Notes under the pieces: model-generated
The model's database searches: none
What the model saw: the letters and a program-made list of their open reading frames with translations, nothing else
Told to the model about the DNA's origin: nothing
Source of the DNA: Shewanella sp. SNU WT4
GTDB taxonomy: Bacteria; Pseudomonadota; Gammaproteobacteria; Enterobacterales; Shewanellaceae
Assembly: GCF_006494715.1 (NCBI RefSeq)
Contig: NZ_CP041151.1
Span: forward strand, 3,038,001 to 3,102,000
Length of the DNA: 64,000 bases
Reading direction: 5' to 3'
Shown: in pieces, positions 29,179 through 37,595 of the stretch
Layout of the letters: each line of letters begins with the position of its first letter
How positions within the stretch are numbered: the first letter of the stretch is position 1
Program-made: the position numbers and the translations under genes

Positions 29179-29444
29179 TTGATACCGCTCTTTTCTGTAA
29201 ATTTAACAGCTTCAAGCAAAGCTTGATTCGGTGCTTTTACTTTATTACACGCAACCATAAACTCGTCAAAAAGACTGTCTTTAACCATAAGACTTTCATG
29301 CTCCTCAATAACATGAGTCGCATTTTCATCCATAAGTCTCACCACATATTCAGTGAGACTTTTTAAACCAAGTAAAGCCGATGCTTTTTCGGCTTTTGCC
29401 TTGATTTCTTCATCAAGGCGGATATCTAAACGTGCCGTTGCCAT
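29175..29444 (-). CDS. DUF1778 ribbon-helix-helix antitoxin (TacA-like)
   Basis: About 89 residues from MATARLDIRLDEEIKAKAEKAS, the RHH DNA-binding part, followed by a toxin-wrapping tail. Start at 29444 chosen because AGGAGGGG lies 4-11 bases upstream; an upstream Met at 29495 adds residues with no match. Related GTACGGA words upstream (GTACGGATAC ~29458, GTACGGAAAG ~29516) could be operator half-sites. Confidence 0.9.
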   Translation of the reverse strand: MATARLDIRLDEEIKAKAEKASALLGLKSLTEYVVRLMDENATHVIEEHESLMVKDSLFDEFMVACNKVKAPNQALLEAVKFTEKSGIK

Positions 29445-29540
29445 AACCCCTCCTGCGTACGGATACATTCCGCAAACTGAGAGATTATAGTCCAAACTTA
29501 AAGCACATTCAATTGTACGGAAAGTTTACGGAACGAGTGA

Positions 29541-29789
29541 GAATATAACGCCGCCATAAACGTAAGGGAGCACCGTATCCGGCAAGGATTAGTGGAGCAG
29601 AACCGCAGTCTGGCGGATATGAAAAAGAAGCCAACTCAGAAGCCGACCGCCCGCTGGATCTTTTTGCGCTTTGGTGGGGTGCACGAGTACCAGTTGGGAG
29701 AGGCTCCACCTAAGGTGACAGGGCTAACGGCCGACCAGCAGGTCATTTTGGAGGTATTGGGTGAGCGCTACCAGCAAATTTATTCCTAA
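29541..29789 (+). pseudogene. C-terminal fragment of an IS1634-like transposase
   Basis: The open frame reads HRIRQGLVEQNRSLADMKKKPTQK (split over this stretch), then PTARWIFLRFGGVHEYQLG. The resemblance is to the conserved end of IS1634-type DDE transposases (PTxRWxFxxFxGV). A stop just upstream (TGA at 29538) shows the rest is gone. Confidence 0.55.
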
Positions 29790-29806
29790 ATCAGGTGCGG
29801 AATGTC

Positions 29807-29860
29807 GAATCAATGACAATTTTCAGATGTTAAAATCCGCATCTTCAAGTTGATTGGGTA
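29807..29860 (+). repeat. 3' end of an IS630-like element, remnant A
   Basis: TCAATGAC-AATTTTCAGATGTTAA and following bases ATCCGCATCTTCAA match, in opposite orientation, the end of the IS630 fragment at 31437-31490, apart from a 3-base gap and few changes. It encodes the same C-terminal SMT(T)IFRC-stop. The two copies enclose the J-domain gene. Confidence 0.7.
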
Positions 29861-29924
29861 TAAAGCGTGATTGAGTGGCGTTAGACGTTTGCTCAGGCAC
29901 GCTTGGCTGGTACTGTTGCACGCG

Positions 29925-31115
29925 CTATTTGTAGTGCCGAAATTCATCAAGAATTTCGTCATTAAACATAGCAAGATCAAAAAAGTCGTTGAAACTCCCC
30001 AGTTGGTTACGTTGGTTCAATTCCTTTTGTATCGCTTGTACTGTTTTAATCTTAGTGACTTTTGCAAGTAACTCTGTAGTTTCAATCGTAAGCAATTCAC
30101 CATAATGTGCTAACTCCTTAGCACGTGACGCTTTTGAACCACTACCAAAACGTTGCCAAATAGTACTTTTTATATCATTGCCACTCCGCATTGATTGATA
30201 ATCTTGGTTTAATATATCAATTTTAACCTGCAAAGCAGCCTCAATACGTTTCATCATATCGGGATCGGCCTCAAGTTTATACTCTGGCAGATATTCAAGA
30301 GCCAACATCAGCAAGGCTACAGCATCCTTGCTTTTCTTGGCTTGAGACAGTTGCTGCATCAACTCTTTTTTCAGCGCCCTTTTAGAGGGATCAAGCTCTT
30401 TATCAGGATGAAATTGATTCGCCAATTGTCGATACAATTTGGTCATGGTTTTATCGCCAAATAGCTCAAGGCTTAATGCTTGCTCTGGTTGAGTAGATTG
30501 AAAGATAAAATCATCATCCTCATCATGTTCAAACGCATTCTCAGTGCCGTCATCATCAGAAGCTTTATTGTACTGCTCAGCCAATTTTCGCTCAAAAAAT
30601 GCCTGAAACTTCGCCGGTTCATCAATAAATTCATACAGCTGCGCATTGTCTATATCTAAATCAAAGCCAAGCATAGATTCTAACTCTTCACGAAAAGCAT
30701 CAAGCTCGTGCTGACCTATCTCTTGCTTAGGCAACGTGGTTTGAAAAGCAATAAGCAAGCTAGTTAAGTTATTGCGTATTTCGTTAGTATTGATAGGGTT
30801 AAACGGATTCGATTCAATAATTCTTAATTCTTCTTCGATCCATTCTAGCAACACCTCTCTTTGACGACCCTTAATAGATTTACGCGGCACAAAAGTCAAT
30901 AAATGACACACCCATTTGGCTGAGGCATCACATACTAGCTGCTCTTTTTCAAGTAATTTCGAGGTGAACTCGTGGTAAAAAAGCTCTAATTTGGTTCGAT
31001 ATCGTTTATTCCTTAATTGTTTTTTTTCGAAGTCTTGCCACAATTTTCCTAGTTTTTCCCTACGGTTACATGATTTACTTGGAACCGAAGGATTGATAAT
31101 GTTCATTAATGACAT
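29925..31115 (-). CDS. J-domain (DnaJ-like) protein
   Basis: 396 residues. A J-domain core with the HPD motif lies mid-protein (LYRQLANQFHPDKELDPSKRALKKELMQQLSQA, in two parts ~225-258). It is preceded by a long acidic stretch (DDDGTENAFEHDEDDDF, ~187-203). No Gly/Phe or zinc region, so it is a type III J protein with a probable special client. The N-terminal 180 residues match nothing I recognise. It is enclosed by IS630-like ends and IS fragments, so it is mobile cargo. Confidence 0.75.
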   Translation of the reverse strand: MSLMNIINPSVPSKSCNRREKLGKLWQDFEKKQLRNKRYRTKLELFYHEFTSKLLEKEQLVCDASAKWVCHLLTFVPRKSIKGRQREVLLEWIEEELRIIESNPFNPINTNEIRNNLTSLLIAFQTTLPKQEIGQHELDAFREELESMLGFDLDIDNAQLYEFIDEPAKFQAFFERKLAEQYNKASDDDGTENAFEHDEDDDFIFQSTQPEQALSLELFGDKTMTKLYRQLANQFHPDKELDPSKRALKKELMQQLSQAKKSKDAVALLMLALEYLPEYKLEADPDMMKRIEAALQVKIDILNQDYQSMRSGNDIKSTIWQRFGSGSKASRAKELAHYGELLTIETTELLAKVTKIKTVQAIQKELNQRNQLGSFNDFFDLAMFNDEILDEFRHYK

Positions 31116-31265
31116 AAATATTTTCTTCTGATGAAATGTTTACAACCCAAAATGCATAAACTCGCCAAACTTGCTAAAAATGTAGACGGTTGACGGCACG
31201 TTCAATAACAGCTTTTACACTCTTGCAAATTAAAGCAATCTACCTTCAGCATCGTACGTCCCTTG

Positions 31266-31431
31266 CACAGAGGAAACCCTGACGATTTACCAATAAATTA
31301 CCAAATTAGGGTGGAAGCACATCTTGTTGCATGAGCAAATGGTTTCGCCAAAAACTACACTTGGATAACAAGATGCGCCAAGCTAATATCCTACAACATT
31401 CTTTACACCAATTCTGCCCAGACCTTCACCT
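31266..31431 (+). repeat. Truncated 5' end of an IS10-like element
   Basis: About 166 bp closely resembling bases 14566-14735 of the complete copy, including TTAGGGTGGAAGC, CATCTTGTTGCATGA and the first codons of the transposase (ATCCTACAACATTC). It is cut at CTTCACCT, where IS630-like sequence begins. Confidence 0.85.
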
Positions 31432-31459
31432 TTACTTAATCGATTTGAAAATGCGGATT

Positions 31460-31735
31460 TTAACATCTGAAAATTGTTGTCATTGATCCGCGAAATCCCC
31501 CTGTTTTCGGCAGTCTTTCTTTAAAAAATTGAGTCAGAGCAGCCCTAAAGTCGCGCTTAGTTTTAAAATAAACACTATTTCTGGCATGCTCATTCATCAC
31601 CTTCCACGGCCTCTCTATCGGGTTCAGATTTGGGCTGTAAGGCAGAAAATGACGCAGCGCTATCATAAGCAACGCAGCCATTTCTTTGACCTTCGTTGAG
31701 CGGTGATATCCTGCGCCATCTAAATAATCGAGTTA
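31460..31735 (-). pseudogene. C-terminal fragment of an IS630-family transposase
   Basis: The frame reads LDYLDGAGYHRSTKV, then LPYSPNLNPIERPWKVMNEHARN, the last Asp and Glu of the IS630 DDE triad, ending RGSMTTIFRC. The N-terminal two thirds are absent. The 3' end is an inverted match of remnant A at 29807. Confidence 0.85.
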
Positions 31736-31739
31736 ATTC

Positions 31740-32012
31740 TTAAGCTCCTGTCTATGACCCCCCTCCCTCAAGTCCATGAAGTATTACAAGCAAGGTGTAA
31801 TTCGCTAGTCTCTTACGGAACAAGTGTTCGGAACAAGCAGAATACGCAACGATAATATCTCGATGTGATCGCGACCTCTATGTTACATCTAGATGAATGT
31901 GCGCTGACTAACAAAAACAAATTAAATTAAACCATACCAATCAATTACATAGGCAGAGATCACCATTGACACCAGATTAATTATTCCATATATTAATCAT
32001 CAGCTAAAATTG
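31740..32012. other. Intergenic stretch upstream of the riboswitch; no gene seen
   Basis: 270 bp without a coding frame. It contains short repeats GGAACAAG (near 31819 and 31835) and must hold the promoter for the riboswitch-protease transcript; the AT-rich 31915-32000 part is the likeliest place. Confidence 0.4.
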
Positions 32013-32114
32013 CTGACACATTGAAAAAGGCAAACCAGTTGAAAGGCTGGGACGCAAAACCACCGGTCTAAGGGGCGTTTGTACCTATGATAGCGGGGAT
32101 GCCATTGGTATCAG
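32013..32114 (+). promoter_or_regulatory. c-di-GMP-I (GEMM) riboswitch aptamer, leader of M66 protease 1
   Basis: The conserved GEMM-I segments appear in order: AAGGCAAACCAG, GAAA tetraloop, CTGGGACGCAAAACCACCGG, CTAAGG receptor, ACCTATGATAGCGGGGAT. P2 pairs CCAGTT with GGCTGG around GAAA, and P3 pairs CCGG...with GCGG. The closing CTGA/TCAG can form P1. The order and spacing follow the Vibrio cholerae Vc2 aptamer. The protease ATG is 75 bases downstream. Confidence 0.93.
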
Positions 32115-32153
32115 ACTTGTCGCCTTGTGCGGCAAGTCTAGTAATGCGTGTTG

Positions 32154-32184
32154 CCTTATTGAATTTCTATGCTCAATAAGGAAG
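32154..32184 (+). promoter_or_regulatory. SD-sequestering hairpin (riboswitch expression platform)
   Basis: CCTTATTGA (32154-32162) and TCAATAAGG (32173-32181) form a perfect 9-bp helix whose 3' arm includes AAGG of the Shine-Dalgarno AAGGAAG (32178-32184). The 5' arm with its preceding bases, TTGCCTT (32151-32157), is also complementary to AAGGCAA of the aptamer (32027-32033). The two pairings exclude each other. Confidence 0.75.
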
Positions 32185-32188
32185 ATAT

Positions 32189-35100
32189 ATGTTTAAAACT
32201 CGTTTCTCCCCTCTCGCCTTAGTGATAGCTAGTGCATTGGTGCCGTTAGCGGCGCAGGCCGAAGTCACTATGCAGCAAGCTGCCGAACAAACGTTTAGCG
32301 TCATTAAAGCCATGAAACAGCGCGGTGAAGCTAATGATGGCGTGATTGTTGATGGTAACAAACGCTTTATTGTCTATAACGACTATCGTTTTGAACTGCA
32401 TGATGATAATTACCCTAAATTTCCTTTCCCTTATGGCGGCGAAGAAGCCCTAGCCCCTTATTATGCCGCGTTCCCATTTTTAAATGATAAATGGGACATA
32501 GTGATGAATAATAACTACGGTTTTTATTTCATTCATGATGATTTTGGCAGCATGAGTAGCGACACTCAGGGTTGTTTTGTCGAATATTTTCCAGAACCCA
32601 GTTTCAGCGAAGATAAGATAATGCGCTTTGAAAAGACTGAGTGTATCAGCGCGCCTATGATTACTGACTTTGCCCTGTCTGGCATATTTGATATTGGTGC
32701 CACTGCCACTTGGCAAGGCCATGTGGAAGGTAATCACTATCAGCTGAGTTTAAGTTCACCGTCAACTAAAACGCAAATGTTTAACGCCACCGCCCCTGAG
32801 TTCTACCTAGGTAATCTGTCACCAAACACTGATTATCAATTAGCCCTGGAAGCTTGTAATACCACAGGGTGTGTAGCCGTAGAACCGATTACACTCACCA
32901 CCAAAACCAGTCAAGCGGGTTTTCATGATGGTATTCGCCACTTAAATCACCTTGATGGTGAAATTGCCGCCCATGTGTCCTTGATGCAAAGTCACAGCTT
33001 AACCGCCCCCTTTGGCAATGATGAGTTAAATGCGCCGGATGTCGTGATCAACCGTGCTGCCATGCTGCTAGTGACGCCAGAGCTTAACGACATTAACCAG
33101 TTATGGGTTGAGGTGTATTTTGAAGGCGAGCTTATCGCGCGCGAAATCATGCAGTCGCCCGCCAATCAGCCCAAAACTGACCAATACGCCGTTGACGGTC
33201 GGCCAATGGTCATTTTTGGCCATGATGTCTGGAGCTTGCCGCTTCAATGGAATTGGATGACCCCAGGCTTATCCCTTAAGTTTATCGATAATCATGGCCG
33301 CAGTTCAGAATTGGCGCAGCACAGTATTACCTTTGGCGGCGCGCCTGAGTTAGTCATCCAAAACATCGACATGGGCATGTTAACTAAGCCACGTGGCCGC
33401 AATACCATGGCTAACAATACTGCTGAACATGCCAGTGATTATTTTCAAAAAATCCCAGTATCTAAATTAGTGATGGGCCAATATGCCCCTGCCCATTTTG
33501 AAACTGTCACTATGCCTAATGGCAAAGTGTACACTGAACGCAGTGACACTGATGGTGGCTGGCATAGCGGTGATATGCGCGAAGCCATTGGTAAAGCGTT
33601 AATTTCAACGGGTATTAATAATGCTAACGTCGGCATTACTACCTCAGGGGGGTATTCACAGGCCTACAATCGCCGTTTTAACCAACTGACAGCGCACACT
33701 AATGTCGGCGTTTACACCCATCCAGACAATGGCTCAAACAAAACCGTAGTGCATGGCGGTAGCGGTGGTGGTGGCATTTTAACCTTGGAAGCAACCACAG
33801 GTAATGAATGGTCTCATGAAGTGGGACATAACTTTGGCAGAAGCCACTATCCGAGCATGGCCTCAGTGCATGATATGCAAAGCGGTTGGGGCTGGGATCA
33901 GGTATTTAACCGCTTTATCGGCAATATCGATTGGCGCGGTGCGCCAGCGATATCAAGTGCGGGCGGCGAAACCTCATTACCATATTTAGAGACATTCCGC
34001 TTTTTGCATGACGCCCAAGCCGGTGGTGAAAAGCAAAAAATTGGTTTAGTCAGTAACTTTACCCTTGAACACCCAACTCAAGCACGCCGCACGCAAGCTT
34101 GGTTAAATAGTGGCTTTAACCAAACACCTGACGGTAATTATCACTATGCCACATGGGATCAAGCGCAACAAACCTATGTAGAAGCCAACACTACAGCACC
34201 AGCACCAGTAAAAACCGGCATACCTGTGACAACCTTAGTGGGTATTTACGATCCTACGGGTGTGAACCCAAGTCAGATTTATCCAGTACTTTACGGCAAC
34301 TACGGAAATGTGTTTGATTTACCACCCGCAACCGATTATGAAGCACCTGACTCAGGTCCAAGCATCAAAGGCGGCTGGAATGAATATCGCGACCTAACGC
34401 CAGAACAGTTATCCTTATCTAGCTGGAAAACCATTATCGATAATGGCAGCCATAAACGTTTGTGCCAATTTAGCTTTACCACGACTACAGCAGAAACGGT
34501 TAATTTAGTTGGTCATGTCGAACCCGCCACCAATACTTGTCGTGCGAGTGATGATATGCGTTGGAACCTTGCTGGCACATGGCAGGATATGGCATCTTTA
34601 GCTGGTGATTATTCAGTACTCTACCCTTATGGCCGTGGCAATGTTGTCTATACACCGACACCTGATATCGGTGAAGTGAAACTATGCTTACTTACTGATA
34701 TCAACACTCCTAGCCATAATGGCGCGGGTTTTATTCAGGGCAACAAATGTGTTCAAATACCTGGAATAACCCATAGTAACCGCAATGCGTGGAGTTATAG
34801 CCTCAGCCAGAACCGGATTGAACAGCCACAATACACTTATGTTAATGTGTGCCGACTTGATGTGATCAGTAAAAATGGTCAGAGCATGAATTATGACTTA
34901 GCCGGCAACCGCTTAGGGGCAAATGAAAGTAATAAGTTCCACATCAACTTGCCACAGCAAGAACTCAGTAATGTAACGCTAAGTTGCCAAGACGCTGAGG
35001 GTGTCACCATCCTCGATAGCTTAACGCCATCATTAACCACTGGGATTGAAGACTTACCAGAAGCAGTGATCATAGGTCAGGAACACGGCTATCAAGTATT

Positions 35101-35590
35101 AGATTCAGCTATTGGTAAAGGCTGGTTTGATCACTCCGATGCCATGGACTTAGATAGCTTATCAATCCGCGATAAAAATGTATTGGCCACCATGAGAGTG
35201 CGCGACCAACAACTGCCTTTATGTCGCTTTGATCTTACCATCAATGGCAAGGTAGAAACTGTGCACGGTTATGTCGAGCGACTAGTGACTAACGAGTACC
35301 GTTGTACTGGCGGCGATGATATTAGTGTGGTACAAGCGGGTAAAGAGCAGCGCCTTGAGTCCACTGTTAACCAATTCCAGTGGTTATCTTTGTGGAATCC
35401 AGAGCATACAGGTGAGCGCGTACCTGCCAAAAACAGTCATGAAAATCTATGCAGTGTGATAAGTGATAGTTTTTACGGTGCAGGCTTTATCAATGCCGGT
35501 AATCAATGCGTGCAAGTGAAAGGCATTAAATGGTCAAACGGCAATGATTGGATATTTAGTAGTAAGCATGGCCAATACTCTTATAAGTAG
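32189..35590 (+). CDS. Secreted M66-family (StcE/TagA-like) zinc metalloprotease 1
   Basis: 1133 residues. Signal peptide MFKTRFSPLALVIASALVPLAAQA. The middle holds the M66 catalytic site HEVGHNFGRSH (~542-552; HEXXHXXGXXH zinc ligands plus Glu) followed by GWGWDQVFNRFIGNI. M66 enzymes such as StcE and Vibrio TagA cut mucin-type glycoproteins. The C-terminus has two related modules (~755-872 and ~1009-1133), each with a CxF start and ending GAGFI..GN.CVQ, perhaps for carbohydrate or surface binding. Expression is predicted to respond to c-di-GMP through the leader. A terminator follows. Confidence 0.93.
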   Translation: MFKTRFSPLALVIASALVPLAAQAEVTMQQAAEQTFSVIKAMKQRGEANDGVIVDGNKRFIVYNDYRFELHDDNYPKFPFPYGGEEALAPYYAAFPFLNDKWDIVMNNNYGFYFIHDDFGSMSSDTQGCFVEYFPEPSFSEDKIMRFEKTECISAPMITDFALSGIFDIGATATWQGHVEGNHYQLSLSSPSTKTQMFNATAPEFYLGNLSPNTDYQLALEACNTTGCVAVEPITLTTKTSQAGFHDGIRHLNHLDGEIAAHVSLMQSHSLTAPFGNDELNAPDVVINRAAMLLVTPELNDINQLWVEVYFEGELIAREIMQSPANQPKTDQYAVDGRPMVIFGHDVWSLPLQWNWMTPGLSLKFIDNHGRSSELAQHSITFGGAPELVIQNIDMGMLTKPRGRNTMANNTAEHASDYFQKIPVSKLVMGQYAPAHFETVTMPNGKVYTERSDTDGGWHSGDMREAIGKALISTGINNANVGITTSGGYSQAYNRRFNQLTAHTNVGVYTHPDNGSNKTVVHGGSGGGGILTLEATTGNEWSHEVGHNFGRSHYPSMASVHDMQSGWGWDQVFNRFIGNIDWRGAPAISSAGGETSLPYLETFRFLHDAQAGGEKQKIGLVSNFTLEHPTQARRTQAWLNSGFNQTPDGNYHYATWDQAQQTYVEANTTAPAPVKTGIPVTTLVGIYDPTGVNPSQIYPVLYGNYGNVFDLPPATDYEAPDSGPSIKGGWNEYRDLTPEQLSLSSWKTIIDNGSHKRLCQFSFTTTTAETVNLVGHVEPATNTCRASDDMRWNLAGTWQDMASLAGDYSVLYPYGRGNVVYTPTPDIGEVKLCLLTDINTPSHNGAGFIQGNKCVQIPGITHSNRNAWSYSLSQNRIEQPQYTYVNVCRLDVISKNGQSMNYDLAGNRLGANESNKFHINLPQQELSNVTLSCQDAEGVTILDSLTPSLTTGIEDLPEAVIIGQEHGYQVLDSAIGKGWFDHSDAMDLDSLSIRDKNVLATMRVRDQQLPLCRFDLTINGKVETVHGYVERLVTNEYRCTGGDDISVVQAGKEQRLESTVNQFQWLSLWNPEHTGERVPAKNSHENLCSVISDSFYGAGFINAGNQCVQVKGIKWSNGNDWIFSSKHGQYSYK

Positions 35591-35649
35591 CCACAGATAA
35601 TGCGCTCACTACGAATGTAGTAGCCAAAACTAAAGTATCATCAACGATA

Positions 35650-35686
35650 AACAGCCAGTGAGTAATACCACTGGCTGTTTTTTTTG
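35650..35686 (+). terminator. Rho-independent terminator after M66 protease 1
   Basis: Perfect stem ACAGCCAGTG/CACTGGCTGT with an 8-nt loop, followed by eight T. Confidence 0.95.
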
Positions 35687-35695
35687 CCTGCTAGG

Positions 35696-36155
35696 AATTG
35701 TGGCGTATTTGAAAATAGCCACGCCTTGCGACCTATCACAAAGGGGTTTATTGCTCTTTCAGCACGATTGTTATCTATGCTAAGGCGGCCGTCATCTAAG
35801 TAACGCCTGAATTTTTCAAATTGATTCAGTCCGTATTGGATAGCTTTACCCAACGCCATTTTCGGTGGGATTTTATCTTGACGCTGTAACAGCCATTGAT
35901 GAAGTTCATTTATGATGATTTTGGATTTTTGCTGACGTATCACATATTTCTCGCCAGCAGATTTACCTTTAATTTGTTGCTCAATACCGTAAAGTTTACC
36001 GATAAGGTTCAGTGCCACATCTGCTTTGCCTGCTTTCTTATGATAGCCGTCCACTTGCAGAAAACCAGAGAATTCCTCAAGAAAGTCAACGGCACATTGG
36101 CCTGCACGGCTGTTATGATAGTCATATAGCACAATGTTGGTGTTGCCCTTGGTGT
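35696..36155 (-). pseudogene. Internal fragment of IS66 tnpC with an in-frame deletion
   Basis: Matches the TnpC at 25908-27344 nearly base for base from NIVLYDYHNSRAG to RKAWLFSNTP. It lacks ~27 residues after FLQVDGY (the QAYAQTD...AKGN segment of the full copy), and both ends are missing. No other part of that IS66 copy is adjacent. Confidence 0.92.
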
Positions 36156-36414
36156 GGGGCGGTAATAAAGTTTCATACTGAGCTATCCAGTAGCACTTTA
36201 TTTTAGGAAGCCCAAAACGCCACTAAATAATAAAGTATCATGCTGAAACGAAAAAAAGCTCCGAAGTCAATTACGTCGCCCCTAAAGGGGTGAGCTTGTA
36301 AAAGCTAAGTTGACAAGTGATTACCCATCAAACTGTATAAAAAATCGCTACCGCAAAAAAGCAAATTCCTATAGCATTATTCATACCCATTTACACGGAT
36401 GTGGCAGCGGCCAA
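36156..36414. other. Unassigned stretch with imperfect repeats
   Basis: AATAAAGTTTCATACTGAG (~36170) and AATAAAGTATCATGCTGAAA (~36228) are related words about 55 bp apart, and CCCCTAAAGGGG is a small hairpin (~36281). I see no gene. It could be a degenerate mobile-element end or the remains of an upstream cassette. Confidence 0.35.
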
Positions 36415-36474
36415 GTCCAACAAGCGATTTATGCCCAGCAAACAGCGCAGCGCATAAATACTAAGACGTTAGGC
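36415..36474 (+). repeat. Integron attC site (60 bp) upstream of the cassette gene
   Basis: R'' GTCCAAC fits RYYYAAC and R' GTTAGGC fits GTTRRRY, both perfectly. Between them ATTTATGC and GCATAAAT are complementary. The next gene starts 3 bases after R', the tight spacing typical of integron cassettes. Confidence 0.75.
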
Positions 36475-36477
36475 ATT

Positions 36478-36858
36478 ATGAGAAAACAGTACCACCTCAG
36501 AAACAGCAACAAAGGGCTTCAGGCCTGGGATGTTGATAATCTAATTTGCCTCACAAAAGACCTAGAGGTTACTGAGCATTTACTAAATGACATACGTGAA
36601 TTAGATGAGCCCTACTGGTATAGCTTGGAAGGTGAGAAACCAACCTGCAAATCCATTGCAGATCACATCCGTCTAATTGAAGCTACTGACCTTTCCTATC
36701 CAATAATTCTCTGCCCTGACGGGCGAGTTATGGACGGTATGCACAGAGTGGTAAAAGCTTTTTTAGAGGGGCGTAAATTCTTACTTGCATATCGTCTGCC
36801 AGTTTTGCCAGAACCAGATTATGTGGGGGTTGATCCAGATGACCTGCCTTATGAATAA
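36478..36858 (+). CDS. ParB-like nuclease-domain protein in an integron gene cassette
   Basis: 126 residues from MRKQYHLRNSNKGLQAWDVDNL. The segment YPIILCPDGRVMDGMHRVVKAFLEGR resembles the GxHR box of ParB/Srx-fold proteins, and such small proteins are frequent in cassettes; the function is unknown. A longer frame from 36310 would cross the attC site, so I start at 36478, right behind R'. A second attC begins at its stop codon. Confidence 0.75.
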   Translation: MRKQYHLRNSNKGLQAWDVDNLICLTKDLEVTEHLLNDIRELDEPYWYSLEGEKPTCKSIADHIRLIEATDLSYPIILCPDGRVMDGMHRVVKAFLEGRKFLLAYRLPVLPEPDYVGVDPDDLPYE

Positions 36859-36934
36859 GCTTAACAAATGGTTCAAATCGTTCGCTTCGCTCACTGGGAC
36901 GGACTAAAGCCCGCGCCTTAACCAAATGTTATCT
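36859..36934 (+). repeat. Integron attC site (76 bp) of the ParB-like cassette
   Basis: R'' GCTTAAC fits RYYYAAC; the end GTTATCT fits GTTRRRY at five of seven bases. Flanking bases AACAAATGGTT and (inverted) AACATTTGGTT mirror each other as attC outer arms do, with GGGACGGACTAAAGCCCGCG within. It starts 3 bases inside the preceding stop region, as normal for cassettes. Confidence 0.7.
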
Positions 36935-37145
36935 CCATAGAAATTTTAATCCGAAACTGACAAGTTAGAGCAAAGGAGCTATCACGCTTTTGTCCAAAAA
37001 TGAGCCAGTGAATCACTCTACACCAGACTGATTCAACTGTAGAAGCGATTCTGTGTGGTTGCGAATATTTCGAATGTTGACATTTTTCGAATATTGCGGA
37101 TAATGACGGTTGGAACAAATTTTTCCAATATTTGAGAGATTAATT
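36935..37145. promoter_or_regulatory. Promoter region of the HTH-PIN pair with repeated TTCGAAT words
   Basis: Two palindromic TTCGAA words (near 37070 and 37086) and AATATT palindromes lie just before the antitoxin gene and could be its operators. The region also carries an imperfect palindrome TGAATCA...TGATTCA at 37009-37035. Inference from position only. Confidence 0.35.
37009..37035. repeat. Imperfect palindrome, TGAATCA family copy 1
   Basis: TGAATCA and TGATTCA flank a degenerate centre, preceded by ATGAGCC as in copy 3 at 42768. See copies at 38179 and 42768. Confidence 0.55.
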
Positions 37146-37595
37146 ATGAACATGACTACTTTACCGAACGCAGAACAAATCGCAATGGCTCGGTTGGGCA
37201 GCCAGGAGTTATCTGCTGTTATTGAAAGTAACGGTGAGGCTCAACAAATAAGTGTAATTGATAAACAAGGTCAATCACATGATGTCATTTTACCTTCTAG
37301 CGTATTGAAAATGATGATTGAAATGTTGACGCAATTGGGACAGGGTAATTCTGTTAACATCACTCCCATACATGCCGAAATGACCACACAACAAGGCGCT
37401 GATTTTTTGAATATGTCACGACCAACATTTATCAAGTTATTAGATTCACGTGAAATATCATTTACTCGAGTCGGTAATCGAAGAAAAGTGCCATTTTCTG
37501 CGGTGATAAAATATAAGCAGCAACTGGAAATTCAACGTTTGTCAACACTTGATGAGCTTTCCAGATTAGATCAGGAATTGGGTATGGGTTACTAA
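37146..37595 (+). CDS. HTH (excisionase/MerR-like) antitoxin
   Basis: 149 residues from MNMTTLPNAEQIAM. A C-terminal helix-turn-helix of excisionase type is seen (MTTQQGADFLNMSRPTFIKLL, then VGNRRKVPFSAVIKY). The N-terminal half (SVIDKQGQSHDVILPSSVLKMMIEML) may bind the toxin. The stop overlaps the PIN gene start (TAATG). Start at 37146 follows GAGAGATTAATT; an upstream start at 37110 adds 12 unlikely residues. Confidence 0.85.
   Translation: MNMTTLPNAEQIAMARLGSQELSAVIESNGEAQQISVIDKQGQSHDVILPSSVLKMMIEMLTQLGQGNSVNITPIHAEMTTQQGADFLNMSRPTFIKLLDSREISFTRVGNRRKVPFSAVIKYKQQLEIQRLSTLDELSRLDQELGMGY

Noticed and set aside
36310..36858. Longer start for the ParB-like cassette gene
   Set aside because: The extra 56 codons run through the attC site and have no coding character; the start at 36478 fits cassette anatomy.
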